NCBI GenBank assembly: GCA_050250955.1
Contig: JBFWNR010000003.1
Span: 310,001-374,000, forward strand
DNA: 64,000 bases
From: CAWAYR01 sp050250955
Lineage (GTDB): Bacteria > Acidobacteriota > Vicinamibacteria > Vicinamibacterales > UBA2999
Direction: 5' to 3'
The translations under genes and the position numbers were made by a program. This document shows, in pieces, positions 17,737 to 30,408 of the stretch; position 1 is the first letter of the stretch; each line of letters begins with the position of its first letter. The notes beneath the pieces were generated by a model. The model ran no database searches. It had not been told where the DNA came from and saw only the letters and a list, made by a program, of their open reading frames with translations.

Positions 17737-17766
17737 CTTTTGGCGGTTCCTGAATCTCGGGAGGTG

Positions 17767-19086
17767 ATGATACGTCGGCTCTTCGCCCTGACCCTGATGA
17801 CGGCCGTCTCGCTGACGGCCGCGACGGCGGCCGCGCAGGAACCCCTGACCCTGGCCGAGGCGCTGACCCGCGCCGCCGCCGACAACGCCGACCTGCGCGT
17901 CGCCGCGGCGGCCGAGGAGGAAGCCCAGGCCCGGCTGCGTCAGTCGCGGGCCGGACTGCTGCCATCCCTCGACCTGAGCGAGTCGTGGCAGCGCGGCAAC
18001 CAGCCGGTGTTCGTCTTCGGGTCGCTGCTCGCCCAGCGGGCGTTCGGCGCCGACGACTTCGCGCTGGAGGCGCTCAACCGGCCGGACCCGGTGGGCAACT
18101 TCCGGACCGCCCTGTCGGTCGACGCGCCGCTCTACGACCCGGCGGCCCTGGCCGGACGGCGCGCCGCGACGGTGGGCCGCGACCTGGCGTCGGCCGAGCG
18201 CCGCCTGGTCGGGCACGACCTGGCGGTGGCCGTCACCGCCGCCTACGGCGACGTCCTGACCGCGGTGGCCACGCGGCAGGTGCTGGCCGCGGCGCTGCAG
18301 TCGGCCGCCGCCGACCTCGAACGGGCCGGCAATCGCCGTGACGTCGGCCTGGCCACCGACGCCGACGTCCTGCAGGTGGAGCTGCACGCCGCCGCCACGC
18401 GCGAGCGCGAGCTGACCGCGGCCGCCGACGAGACGGCCGCCCGGGCGCGCCTGAATCAGCTGATCGGCGCCCCGCTCGACAGCGTCTTCGCCCTCGACGA
18501 CGGGCCGGACGCGCCCATCGACACGTCGTCCCTCGCGGCGCTCGAACAGGCTGCCCTCGCCGATCGCGTCGAGGTGCGGGTAGCGGCGCTCCACGGCGAG
18601 CAGGCCGATGCCGCCGCCGCGGCGGCACGCGCCGGTTTCCTGCCGCGCGTCTCGGCGCTCGGCACCTGGGAGGCCAACGGCGGGGCGTGGGCGTCGCGGG
18701 CATCGAGCTGGACCGTGGGCGCCATGGCCCGCATCAACCTGTTTCGCGGCTTCCAGGACCAGGCCCGAGCGGCCGAGGCGCGGGCGCTGCAGACGCGGCG
18801 CGCCGCCGAGCGTGAGCGCACGGAAACGGCCGTGCGGGTCGACGTGCGGGTGGCGGCGGCCCGGCTCGAGGCCGCCCGGGCCAGCCTGGCGGTAGGCCAG
18901 GCCGCCGTGGCCCAGGCCCGGGAATCCCAGCGGATCGTGCGCGACCGCTACGAGAACGGACTGGCCGACGTCACCGCGCTGCTGCGCGCCGCCGAGGGGC
19001 TGCAGGACGCCGACGCGCGTCACGCCGCCGCCCGCGTCGCCGTGCGCGTGGCGACGGCGACCTTGGCGCGGGCGGTGGGGCGATGA
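17767..19086 (+). CDS. TolC-family outer membrane efflux protein
   Basis: The 439-residue protein has a signal peptide (cleavage near AAA-QEP) and two repeats of the outer-membrane efflux protein architecture, with long helices starting at LTLAEALTRAAADNADLR and REERV-like heptads to the end. TolC-type trimers form the exit duct of RND pumps. GGGAGG lies just upstream of ATG 17767; an in-frame GTG at 17764 is an alternative start. It overlaps the adaptor gene by 4 nt and is first in a five-gene operon. Confidence 0.9.
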   Translation: MIRRLFALTLMTAVSLTAATAAAQEPLTLAEALTRAAADNADLRVAAAAEEEAQARLRQSRAGLLPSLDLSESWQRGNQPVFVFGSLLAQRAFGADDFALEALNRPDPVGNFRTALSVDAPLYDPAALAGRRAATVGRDLASAERRLVGHDLAVAVTAAYGDVLTAVATRQVLAAALQSAAADLERAGNRRDVGLATDADVLQVELHAAATRERELTAAADETAARARLNQLIGAPLDSVFALDDGPDAPIDTSSLAALEQAALADRVEVRVAALHGEQADAAAAAARAGFLPRVSALGTWEANGGAWASRASSWTVGAMARINLFRGFQDQARAAEARALQTRRAAERERTETAVRVDVRVAAARLEAARASLAVGQAAVAQARESQRIVRDRYENGLADVTALLRAAEGLQDADARHAAARVAVRVATATLARAVGR

Positions 19087-20248
19087 ATCGCCGACGGGGA
19101 GGCATGGGCGTGCGGATGAAGACAGGTCTGGTCGCAACAGTGGTCGTGGTGACCGCGGTCGCCTGCGGGCGCGAGCCGGCAGGTGAGGCGCACCCGGCGG
19201 CGCCGCCGGTGGCGGTGCGCGTGGTGACGGTGGGCGCGAGTGCCGTCGACGGCTACGTCGAGGCGGGTGGCGTCGTCGCCGCCCGCACCACCGCGGCCGT
19301 CGCCGCGCGCCTGCTCGCGCCGGTACGCGAGGTGCGCGTCGCGGCCGGCGACCGGGTGCGCGCCGGCCAGGTGCTGGTCGTCCTCGACGGCGCCGACGTG
19401 GTCGCCGCCGCGGCGGCCGCCCGGGCCGGGGCGACCGCGGCGGCCGAAGGCCAGCGTGCGGCGGCCGCCGAGGACGCCGCCGCCGAGGCCGCACTCGCCC
19501 TGGCCACCGCGACCCACGGCCGCATCGCCGCGCTGCACGCCAAGCGATCGGCCACCGCGCAGGAACTCGACGAAGCCACCGCGGCGCTCCGCGCCGCCGA
19601 GGGTCGCCGCCAAGCCGCCGCGGCCCGCCTGCAGCAGGCGCGAGCCGGCGAGGCCGGCGCCGCTGCCGCCAGCGACGGCGCCGCCGCCACGGCGGGCTAC
19701 CTGGAGATCGTGGCGCCGTTTGCCGGCGTGGTCACCGAGAAGCTGGTCGAGGTCGGCGCCATGGCCGCGCCCGGCGTGCCGCTGCTGCGCCTGGAGGACA
19801 CGTCGGCCTTTCGCGCCGAGGTCACCGTCGACGAAGCCCGCGTCGCCGATGTCGCGCCCGGCACGGCGGTGACGGTGGTCTTCGACGGGGCCGAGGCCGC
19901 GCCGATCGCCGCCACGGTCGCCGAGGTGAGCCGGGCGGTCGATGCCGATGCCCGGGCGTTCCTGGTGAAGGTGCCGCTCCCGGCCCGCGACGGCGTGCGG
20001 TCCGGCAGCTTCGTCCGCGTCAGGTTCCCGGTCCCGGCACGCACCGCCCTCACCGTGCCGGCCGACGCGGTGGTCCGGCAGGGCCAGGTCACGTCGGTGT
20101 TCGTGGTCGAAGACGGCGTGGCGCGGCTGCGGCTGGTGCGGCTGCGTGGCGCCGAAGTGCTCGCCGGCCTCGCCGCCGGCGACGTGGTCGTCACGGCGCC
20201 GCCGCCCGGCCTCACCGACGGCCGGCCGGTGACCGCGGGAGGGTCGCG

Positions 20249-20252
<4 letters not shown>
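19083..20252 (+). CDS. RND efflux periplasmic adaptor (membrane fusion) lipoprotein
   Basis: The 389 residues contain a lipoprotein signal (VVVTAVACGRE), a barrel-sandwich lipoyl half-motif (LAPVREVRVAAGDRVRAGQVLVVLD), an alpha-helical hairpin rich in alanine and the second lipoyl half YLEIVAPFAGVVTEKLVEVGAM. It bridges the RND permease and the TolC-like duct. The first ATG overlaps the upstream stop; a start at 19104 or 19116, nearer a GGGGAGG box, is possible. Overlaps the permease gene by 4 nt. Confidence 0.92.
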
Positions 20253-23430
<3,178 letters not shown>

Positions 23431-23434
<4 letters not shown>

Positions 23435-24180
23435 CGCACCCGAGGTCGTATCACTGCCCGCCGCGGCACATCGTGCTCGGCGTGGACTTCGACACCGCGT
23501 CGGCGCGGGCCGCCGCCCTGGCCGGCGTGCTGGCCACGACCTTCGCGGCGCGGCTGGAGGCGGTGCACGGCGAGCCCTTCACGCCGCCGCCCTACTTCAC
23601 GCCCGATCAGATCGCCCGGCTGGCCGCCGAACGCCAGACCAACGCGGCGGTGACGTCGGCGCGGCTGCGCGAGTTCGTCGCCGCCGAGACCGGGGCGGCC
23701 TTCGCGGCGGTGGTCGCCGATGGCGAGCCGGTGGAGGGCGTGCTGGAACGCGCCGCCGAGGCCGATCTCATCGTGCTCGGCACCCACGGCCGGCGCGGCC
23801 CGCAGCGCTGGTGGCTGGGCTCGGTCGCCGATCGCATCGTCCGCGCCAGCGCCGTGCCGGTGCTGGTGACGCACGCCGACCACCCGGCCACGGCCGCGGC
23901 TTTCGCGCGCGTCGCCGTGGTCGGCGACGGCGCGGCGGGCGACGCCGCGCGGAGCTGCGCCGCGGCGTTGGCCACGGCGTTTGGCGGCCAGGTCGTCGAC
24001 GGCGGCAGCCTCGCGGCGTGTCGCCGCGAGGCGCTCGACGCCGCCTCGCTGGTGGTGGTGGCGCTCGACGGATCGGTTGGCGGATCGACGGCCGGCCAGG
24101 CCGTCGGGACCGCGCTCACCGGCTGCACCCAGCCGGTGTTGTTCGTGCCGGGCAGCAAGGATTTCGGGAGGACATCATGA
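23431..24180 (+). CDS. Universal stress protein (UspA family)
   Basis: The 249 residues begin with HIVLGVDFDTASARAAALA. They contain the ATP-binding G-x2-G-x9-G-S/T type segment in VLGTHGRRGPQRWWLGSVADRIVRASAVPVLV, so the first half is a complete USP domain. The second half (about 140-249) is a weaker, degenerate repeat. ATG 23431 fits GGAGG spacing better than the in-frame ATG at 23425. It is coupled by 4-nt overlaps to the RND permease and to the DUF2892 gene. Confidence 0.85.
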
Positions 24181-24365
24181 CGGTCGAACGGGTAGTACGA
24201 ATGGTCGCCGGCACCTTCGTGGCGGCCAGTGTGCTGCTGGGGATGTTCGTGCACCCCGGCTTTCTGTGGTTCACGCTGTTCGTCGGCGTCAACCTGCTGC
24301 AGTCGTCGTTCACCAACTGGTGTCCGCTGATGACGATCCTGCGCAAGGCCGGCGTGCGCGGCTGA
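24177..24365 (+). CDS. DUF2892/YgaP-type membrane protein
   Basis: This 62-residue protein has two hydrophobic segments (VRMVAGTFVAASVLLGMFV and GFLWFTLFVGVNLLQSSFT) and the typical ending NWCPLMTILRKAG. The same segment forms the membrane part of the YgaP rhodanese. The gene overlaps the stress-protein stop by ATGA and closes the efflux operon. No rhodanese is attached here. Confidence 0.88.
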   Translation: MTVERVVRMVAGTFVAASVLLGMFVHPGFLWFTLFVGVNLLQSSFTNWCPLMTILRKAGVRG

Positions 24366-24381
24366 CCGCCGTCCCACCGGG

Positions 24382-24903
24382 TCAGGCGCCGCGCAGCATC
24401 AGGTAGATCACCACGCCGGTCGCCGAGACATAGAGCCAGATCGGCAGGAACACGCGGTTCAGCCGGCGATGGCGCTCGAACTGCCGCGTCAGGGAGAAGT
24501 AGAACGAGGTCAGCGCGCCGGGCACCACGGTGATCGACAGCACGATGTGCGAGGCGAGCACCGCCAGGTACAGGGTCCGCATCGCCCCGCTGCCCGGATA
24601 CCGGGTGTCGCCGTGTACGTAGTGGTAGGCGAGGTAGCCAACCAGGAAGACCCCGGACAGGGCGAAGGCGGTGATCATGCACGCGCGGTGCAGCGCCACC
24701 GCCTTGCGCCGGATGGCCGCCCAGCCGGTGACCAGGCAGATCGCCGACAGGCCGTTGAACACCGCGTTCAACGCCGGCACGAACGACAGGTCCACGGCGC
24801 CGGCCGGGCCGCTCTCGCGGCGCAGGATGAAGGCGATGAAGGCGACGGCGGCCGTCGACACCACGGCGTTCCAGGCGAAGAAGATCCGGTCGGTGCGTTC
24901 CAT
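24382..24903 (-). CDS. DUF420 membrane protein
   Basis: The 173 residues form about five membrane segments, with histidines in the pattern of DUF420/YozB proteins (RKAVALHRACM, YLAYHYVHGDTRYPG, LASHIVLSI, RQFERHRRLNR). In many bacteria members lie next to cytochrome oxidase or haem-A genes, but no such genes are near here. ATG at 24903 with a close GGAG. It converges on the efflux operon. Confidence 0.85.
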   Translation of the reverse strand: MERTDRIFFAWNAVVSTAAVAFIAFILRRESGPAGAVDLSFVPALNAVFNGLSAICLVTGWAAIRRKAVALHRACMITAFALSGVFLVGYLAYHYVHGDTRYPGSGAMRTLYLAVLASHIVLSITVVPGALTSFYFSLTRQFERHRRLNRVFLPIWLYVSATGVVIYLMLRGA

Positions 24904-24951
24904 CTCCGTTATTCTGTCGCAGCCGGGCGGCACACCAGGCGCTGGCTGGCC

Positions 24952-25335
24952 ATGACCGACGACGACTTCCGCGACCTCGTCCTCGCCCTCGACGGCGCCA
25001 GCGAAGGCACCCACATGGGGCATCCCGACTTCCGGGTCAACAACCGCATCTTCGCCAGCCTGCGCGCCGACGGCTCGCTGGCCATGGTGAAGCTGGCGGT
25101 GGACCAGCAGGCGGTGTTCCTGCGCGAGCACCCGGCGATGTTCACGCCTTCGCCAGGCGCCTGGGGGCGTCAGGGCTGCACCGACGTGGTGCTGGCCAAG
25201 GCCACCACCCGGCCGGTGCGCGCGGCGGCGCAACTGGCCTGGGAGGCGGCGTTGGCCAAGCCGCGGCCGAAGACCCTGGCCCGCTCCAAGCCGGGCAACC
25301 GCTCGGGATCGAAACGCCCACGAGCGCGTCGCTGA
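24952..25335 (+). CDS. MmcQ/YjbR family DNA-binding-like protein
   Basis: The 127 residues match the small CyaY-like fold family named MmcQ/YjbR: TDDDFRDLVLALDGASEGTHMGHPDFRVNNRIFASL, then LAMVKLAVDQQAVFL and a basic C terminus (KPGNRSGSKRPRARR) that may touch nucleic acid. The role is unknown for the family. It diverges from the DUF420 gene. Confidence 0.85.
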   Translation: MTDDDFRDLVLALDGASEGTHMGHPDFRVNNRIFASLRADGSLAMVKLAVDQQAVFLREHPAMFTPSPGAWGRQGCTDVVLAKATTRPVRAAAQLAWEAALAKPRPKTLARSKPGNRSGSKRPRARR

Positions 25336-25349
25336 ACGCCGGCGCGGCT

Positions 25350-28070
25350 CTACGACGCGGCCGTCCCCAGCAGGTCCCGGGCGCCGCGCGACCAGGGATG
25401 GTCGGGCCCGACCGACGCCTCCAGGTCGCGGGCCGCCTGCTCCAGCGGCGCCACGGCGTCCTTCGCGCGTCCATCGGCGATCAGCGCTTCGCCGAGCAGA
25501 AGCTGTGACCGACCGATCCAGTACGACGCCGCCAGGCCCGGATCGGTCTCGATGGCCAGCTGCAGCGCGCGCTCGGCATCGGTGACGGCATCAGCGGGCC
25601 GCCCTTCGGACAACGCCAGTCGCGCGCGAACCCGGTACAGCGCCAGGAACCCCTGCCGGTGGTCGGGTCGCTGCTCGTCGAGCGTCGTGAAGGCATCGGC
25701 CAGAAAGCCGTGAGCCTCGGCGTAGCGGCGCCGCGAGGTCGCGATGGACGCGCGGAGTTCGAGCAGCACGGTGAACGCCGGATGCCCGGCCGGCACGAGG
25801 CCGGGCGCCCGGCGCTCGAACTCGTCCAGCACCGCCGCCGCCCGCGCGTCGTCACCGGCCGCATGGTGCAGCCGCGCCCGCAACAGCTGGTTCTGGTAGA
25901 TCACCGCGCCGCCGCCGGCGCGCTCGGCTCTGGTCGCAGCGCGTTCGGCGACGGCGATCCCTTCCGGAAGCCGCTGGAGGTCGAGCAGGCTCCAGCCGAG
26001 GTTGGTGAGCAGCATCGGCGACACGCCGGCCTCCGAGCCATCGGCGCTGCTGATCTGCACGGCGCGGCGGAACAGACGTTCGGCGTCGAGGGGCATCGAC
26101 CGCCGGACCAGGCCCCAGTTGTTGAGCAGGGTGCCAGCCCGCTCGGTGCCGTCGCGGCCCTGCCGGCGGAGCTCCTCCCAGGCGAGCGCGAACTGCTCGT
26201 GCGCCCGCCGGGCGTCGCCGACGACTCGATACGACTCGGCGAGGTCCATGGCGATGCGCAGGGTCAGCAGCGACGACTGCACGGCGGAGGCCGCCAGCGT
26301 CGTCCGCGCGGCCTCGACGTGGGCGATGCTGGCTTCGGGTGTCGCACCGTTGCGTTCGACCGACGCGGCCTGGAGCTGGCAGGACACGCGGTCCAGCGAG
26401 AACTCCGGCGTGGCCGGCAACTCCACGAAGGCCTCGCGCAGCAGCGCCGGCGGACGGGGGTCGGTGCCGGCCGCCGCCAGCGCCGCCGCCAGCGCGCAGC
26501 CGGCGCTGGCCCGCAGCGACGGGTCGGTGAGCTGGCGCGACAGCCGGTAGGCGTGCTCGAGCACGCGCACGGCGTCGGCGTCGGCGTCCTGGCTGGCGAA
26601 CTGACGGCCGATCGTGACGAGCGAGGCGACGCGGGCCTCGGGAGCGCCGGTCGTCTGGCGTTCGAGGATCCGTTCGGCGCGCGCCAGCACCTGTCCCGCC
26701 GTGAACGGCTGACCACTCGGAGCCGCGTCGGACAGCAGGAACTCGTTCAGTTCGTTGACCGCTTGCGCACGGGCCAGTTGCCGGCGCGCCGCGTCGCGTT
26801 CGGCCGTGGCGACGCGGGCCTGCCAGATCGCCACACTGCTGCCGACGACGAGCGCCAGCGCCGCGGCGGCGAGCGATGCCGACTCGAGCCGACGACGGCG
26901 GACGAACGTGCGGAGCCGATACCAGGCGGAATCGGGCCGCGCCCGCACCGGCTCGTGCGCAAGATGGCGGCGCACGTCGTCGGCAAACGCCGCCACCGAC
27001 GCGTAGCGGTCGGCCGGCGCCTTGGCCAGCGCCTTGGCGAGGATGGTCTCGACATCGCCGCGCAGCGCCCTGGAGAGGCGGTCGGCGGCGGTCTGGCGCT
27101 CGGCCAGGAGGGCTTCGCCTTCGGATCCGCTGGTGGCGAGCGCGGCCGCGCTGACGCTCGCGCGCGGCGGCTCGACCTCGGCGAGGGCCCGCACGGCGAC
27201 GCCGGCCGGCACGCCGGCCGGCGCGGTCGGGTGACGTCCGGTCAGCAGCTGGTAGAGCAGGACGCCGAGCGCGTAGACGTCCGTCGCCGCGGTGACGGGT
27301 CCGCCCATCAGTTGTTCCGGCGCGGCGAAGCGGGCCGTGAACGCGCCGCTGGTCGCCTCGGCCGTCATGCCGTCGGGAGCGCCGCCGAGCAGGGTGGCGA
27401 CGCCGAAGTCGAGCAGCTTCACCCCGCCGTCGCGGTCGACGAGGATGTTCGACGGCTTCAGGTCCCGGTGCACGATCATGTTGGCGTGGGCGTGCGCCAC
27501 GGCGTCGGCCACCTGCAGGAACAGCAGGAGCCGCTCGCGGGTCGGCAGACGGTGTTCGGCGGCGTAGGCATCGATGCGCAGCCCATCGACGTACTCGAGC
27601 ACCAGGTAGGGTTGCCCCGCGTCGCTGACCCCGGCATCGAGCAGCCGCGCGATGTGCGGGTGCGACAGCCGGGCCTGCATCGAGCCTTCGCGCCTGAAGC
27701 GCGCCGTCGCGGCCGGGTCGAGCAGGGCCAGGTTGAGGAACTTGACCGCCACCGCCCCCTCGAACCGCCCGTCGCTGCGGCGGGCCAGCCAGACGGCGCC
27801 CATGCCGCCCATGCCGAGCGGACGCTCCAGCGTATAAGCGCCGACGCGCTGCCCGGCCAGTGCTGGCAGCGCGCCGTCGAGGGAGGGCGAGCCTTCGAGA
27901 AACGGGGAATCGACCAGCCGCTGGTGATCAGCGAGCAGCGCGGCGAGCGCCGTCGCCAGCTCAGGCGTCGCGGCGCGCAGGGCGTCCAGCATCCCGGCTC
28001 GCTGGCCGGGCGGCAGATCGAGCGCCTCGTCGAGGAGAGGGCTGAGGGTGCGCCAGAGCGTCTTGTCCAT
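25350..28070 (-). CDS. Membrane Ser/Thr protein kinase with TPR-like C-terminal half
   Basis: The 906 residues divide into several parts. A helical N-terminal region (1-75) is followed by a Hanks-type kinase domain (~76-370) with G-loop GMGGMGAV, Lys110, catalytic HRDLKPSN at 201-208 and DFG at 221-223. A juxtamembrane basic stretch and one TM helix (~399-416) follow, then ~490 residues of TPR-like helical repeats predicted outside. It phosphorylates Ser/Thr residues in response to an unknown envelope signal. GGAGG lies eight bases before ATG 28070. The divergent sigma factor 90 nt away is the likely functional partner. Confidence 0.9.
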   Translation of the reverse strand: MDKTLWRTLSPLLDEALDLPPGQRAGMLDALRAATPELATALAALLADHQRLVDSPFLEGSPSLDGALPALAGQRVGAYTLERPLGMGGMGAVWLARRSDGRFEGAVAVKFLNLALLDPAATARFRREGSMQARLSHPHIARLLDAGVSDAGQPYLVLEYVDGLRIDAYAAEHRLPTRERLLLFLQVADAVAHAHANMIVHRDLKPSNILVDRDGGVKLLDFGVATLLGGAPDGMTAEATSGAFTARFAAPEQLMGGPVTAATDVYALGVLLYQLLTGRHPTAPAGVPAGVAVRALAEVEPPRASVSAAALATSGSEGEALLAERQTAADRLSRALRGDVETILAKALAKAPADRYASVAAFADDVRRHLAHEPVRARPDSAWYRLRTFVRRRRLESASLAAAALALVVGSSVAIWQARVATAERDAARRQLARAQAVNELNEFLLSDAAPSGQPFTAGQVLARAERILERQTTGAPEARVASLVTIGRQFASQDADADAVRVLEHAYRLSRQLTDPSLRASAGCALAAALAAAGTDPRPPALLREAFVELPATPEFSLDRVSCQLQAASVERNGATPEASIAHVEAARTTLAASAVQSSLLTLRIAMDLAESYRVVGDARRAHEQFALAWEELRRQGRDGTERAGTLLNNWGLVRRSMPLDAERLFRRAVQISSADGSEAGVSPMLLTNLGWSLLDLQRLPEGIAVAERAATRAERAGGGAVIYQNQLLRARLHHAAGDDARAAAVLDEFERRAPGLVPAGHPAFTVLLELRASIATSRRRYAEAHGFLADAFTTLDEQRPDHRQGFLALYRVRARLALSEGRPADAVTDAERALQLAIETDPGLAASYWIGRSQLLLGEALIADGRAKDAVAPLEQAARDLEASVGPDHPWSRGARDLLGTAAS

Positions 28071-28133
28071 AGGCCGCCTCCGGAACCGGGCTGAGCGTAT
28101 ACCGGAATCCGCGGGCGAAACCCGACGCGGTGG

Positions 28134-28139
28134 TAGCAT
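28134..28139 (+). promoter_or_regulatory. Candidate -10 box TAGCAT for the sigma factor
   Basis: TAGCAT lies 20 nt before GTG 28160 in the kinase-sigma intergenic space. It would leave a short leader and supports the downstream start over GTG 28130. Weak evidence, no -35 recognised. Confidence 0.3.
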
Positions 28140-28159
28140 GGCCCGTCGGGCCATCCGCC

Positions 28160-28735
28160 GTGACCCGTGCGTCTTCCTCCCTCGCCAGTCTCGTCACCCG
28201 AGCCGATGCCGGCGACGAGTCCTCCCGCGACGCGTTGTTCGCGGCGCTGTACGCCGAATTGCACCGCCTGGCCGAGTCGCATCTGCGGCGCAGCGGCGGC
28301 GATGTGACGCTCGGCGCCACCACACTTCTGCACGAGGCCTACGTCGACATCGCGGACCGCGAGGCCCTGGCGTTCCCCGATCGCAATCGGTTCCTGGGGT
28401 ATGCGTCGAGGGCGATGCGCAGCATCGTCATCGACTACGTCCGCCAACGGCGCGCCCGCAAGCGCGGCGGCGACCTGACCTTCACGACGCTCGACGAGGC
28501 GCGCGACGGCGGACCGGCCGAGGCGACCCACCTCGAGGCGCTGGGGACGGCCCTCGACCAGTTGGCCGACCTGGAGCCAGGTCTCGCCCAGCTGGTCGAC
28601 TTGAAGTTCTTCTGTGGCCTCACCTTCGCGGAGATCGCCGGCGTGCGCGGCGTCACCGAACGCACGGTGCAACGCGACTGGGCGAAGGCGCGCGTGCTGC
28701 TGCATCGGTTTCTCGGCGGCGACGGCGGCGGCTAG
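28160..28735 (+). CDS. ECF-like sigma factor, TIGR02999 type
   Basis: The 191-residue reading from GTG 28160 has region 2 features (ALYAELHRLAESHLRR, TLGATTLLHEAYVDI, FLGYASRAMRSIVIDYVRQRRARKRGG) that are diagnostic for the TIGR02999 group, common in Acidobacteriota and Planctomycetes. Region 4 reads LVDLKFFCGLTFAEIAGVRGVTERTVQRDWAKAR. Such sigma factors are often paired with Ser/Thr kinases rather than anti-sigma factors, matching the divergent kinase here. A GTG at 28130 is an alternative start. The fibre-protein genes immediately downstream are possible targets. Confidence 0.88.
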   Translation: MTRASSSLASLVTRADAGDESSRDALFAALYAELHRLAESHLRRSGGDVTLGATTLLHEAYVDIADREALAFPDRNRFLGYASRAMRSIVIDYVRQRRARKRGGDLTFTTLDEARDGGPAEATHLEALGTALDQLADLEPGLAQLVDLKFFCGLTFAEIAGVRGVTERTVQRDWAKARVLLHRFLGGDGGG

Positions 28736-28818
28736 GACGATCGGGTTTTCGGCGTCGATTGCGCTCTCCCCCTCAGGAGGCCGCATCACTGCTGGGGCGG
28801 GCTCCGGGAGAGCCACCC

Positions 28819-30393
28819 ATGACGCGTCGAATCCCTGGCGCCCTGGTCACGCTGCTGGCGTGTACCGTCGGGCCTGCGCCCGTTGCCGCTCAACCGTTGG
28901 GCACGTTCCGCTGGCAGCTGCAGCCGTTCTGCAACGTGGTGACGCTGGCCGTCACGCAGAACGGGGCCATCTATCGCCTCGAGGGCACTGACGACCAGTG
29001 CGGCAACGGCGCCGATGCCGCCTCGGTGACCGGCACGGCGTTCCCCAATCCCGACGGCACCATCGGCTTTGGTCTGAACGTCGTCACGACGCCCGGCGGC
29101 CGGCCACTGCACGTCGATGCCGAGATCGCCATCGGCACGTTCAGCGGCACCTGGCGGGATAGCGCCGGGGCCTCGGGCACGTTCGGGTTGACGCCCGGCG
29201 CCGGCAGCGGTGGCAACCCGCGGCCGCTGCCGTCGGCGGTGCCGGCAACAATCGTCCTGCGGCCCGACGGCGGCGTGGTGGCGGGGGGCGCGCAGGATGT
29301 CGGCACCATTCCGGCCACGGGTCCAGGCAATCGCATGATGTGGTACCCGGGCAAGGCGGCGTTCCGTGCCGGCGAAGCGGTCCTCGGTGGTTGGGACGAC
29401 GCGAACATCGGCTATGGCAGCGTGGCCCTGGGGAACGGACCGATCGCCAGCGGATTCTCGAGCACCGCGACGGGCCTGGAGACGGTCGCCAGTGGTCTCG
29501 GCAGCACGGCCTTCGGACACACGACCCGGGCCACCGGCGACACCAGCATCGCCATGGGCAGGAGCACGACGGCCAGTGGTTTCTTCAGCACCGCCACAGG
29601 TCAGAACACCACGGCCTCCGGCACCGCCAGCACATCGATGGGAACCAGCACACGAGCGGAGGACGGCAGCTCGGTGGCCATGGGCCGATTCTCGGTCGCC
29701 AGCGGCCCTCAGGCGCTGGCCGGCGGCGACTCGTCGGTCGCCAGTGCCCGAAACGCGCTGGCCTTTGGCGCCAGCTCGCAGGCCATCGGCGGAAACAGCG
29801 TGGCGCTGGGCACCCGCGCGGTAGCCGACGAAGGCTCCTTCGTGTTCGCCGATGGCGCGAGCTCAGGTGCATTCGGCAGCGGCCTCAATCAGTTCTTCGT
29901 GAGGGCCAGCGGTGGCGCCGCCTTCTTCAGCAACGCCACCAGCACCACCGGGGTCCGCCTCGCGACTGGGGGCAGCCAGTGGCTCACCATCTCGGACGTG
30001 AGTACCAAGCACCGCTTCCGCGAGCTGGACGGCGACGACGTCCTGGCCCGCATCGCGGCGATGCCGGTGACCGAGTGGAGCTACAAGGCCCAGGACGACG
30101 CCGTCCGCCACATCGGCCCCACCGCCCAGGACTTCCACGCCGCCTTCGGCCTCGGCGAAGACCCGCTCCGCATCGGCACCCTCGACGCCGACGGCGTCGC
30201 CCTCGCCGCCGTCAGGGCGCTGGAGGCGCGGACGCGCCACCTGCCCGAACGAGCCACCTCGCTCGAGAGCGAGAACGCGAGGTTGCGCGCCACCGTCGAG
30301 GACTTGCGCGCGCGCGTGGCGGCGCTGATGGACGACAACACCGCGGTGCGCGACCGGGTCGAGCGGCTCGAGCGACTGCTCACGAAACACTGA
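28819..30393 (+). CDS. Secreted fibre protein: QPLGTF domain, YadA-like head repeats, S74 chaperone
   Basis: The 524 residues have a signal peptide (1-24) and the family N-terminal domain (25-140, two cysteines). Tandem ~14-residue head repeats follow at ~198-345 (pattern xSxAxGxxTxAxG, for example SVALGNGPIASG). The segment FVRASGGAAFFSN leads into a C-terminal Peptidase_S74 domain from Ser392, ending in a coiled coil. Ser392 and Lys397 (SDVSTK) match the Ser-Lys dyad by which endosialidase-type chaperones cut themselves off after trimer folding. No YadA barrel anchor is present. Likely an extracellular trimeric fibre or adhesin. Confidence 0.85.
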   Translation: MTRRIPGALVTLLACTVGPAPVAAQPLGTFRWQLQPFCNVVTLAVTQNGAIYRLEGTDDQCGNGADAASVTGTAFPNPDGTIGFGLNVVTTPGGRPLHVDAEIAIGTFSGTWRDSAGASGTFGLTPGAGSGGNPRPLPSAVPATIVLRPDGGVVAGGAQDVGTIPATGPGNRMMWYPGKAAFRAGEAVLGGWDDANIGYGSVALGNGPIASGFSSTATGLETVASGLGSTAFGHTTRATGDTSIAMGRSTTASGFFSTATGQNTTASGTASTSMGTSTRAEDGSSVAMGRFSVASGPQALAGGDSSVASARNALAFGASSQAIGGNSVALGTRAVADEGSFVFADGASSGAFGSGLNQFFVRASGGAAFFSNATSTTGVRLATGGSQWLTISDVSTKHRFRELDGDDVLARIAAMPVTEWSYKAQDDAVRHIGPTAQDFHAAFGLGEDPLRIGTLDADGVALAAVRALEARTRHLPERATSLESENARLRATVEDLRARVAALMDDNTAVRDRVERLERLLTKH

Positions 30394-30408
30394 CCCCGAG
30401 AGGACTCC

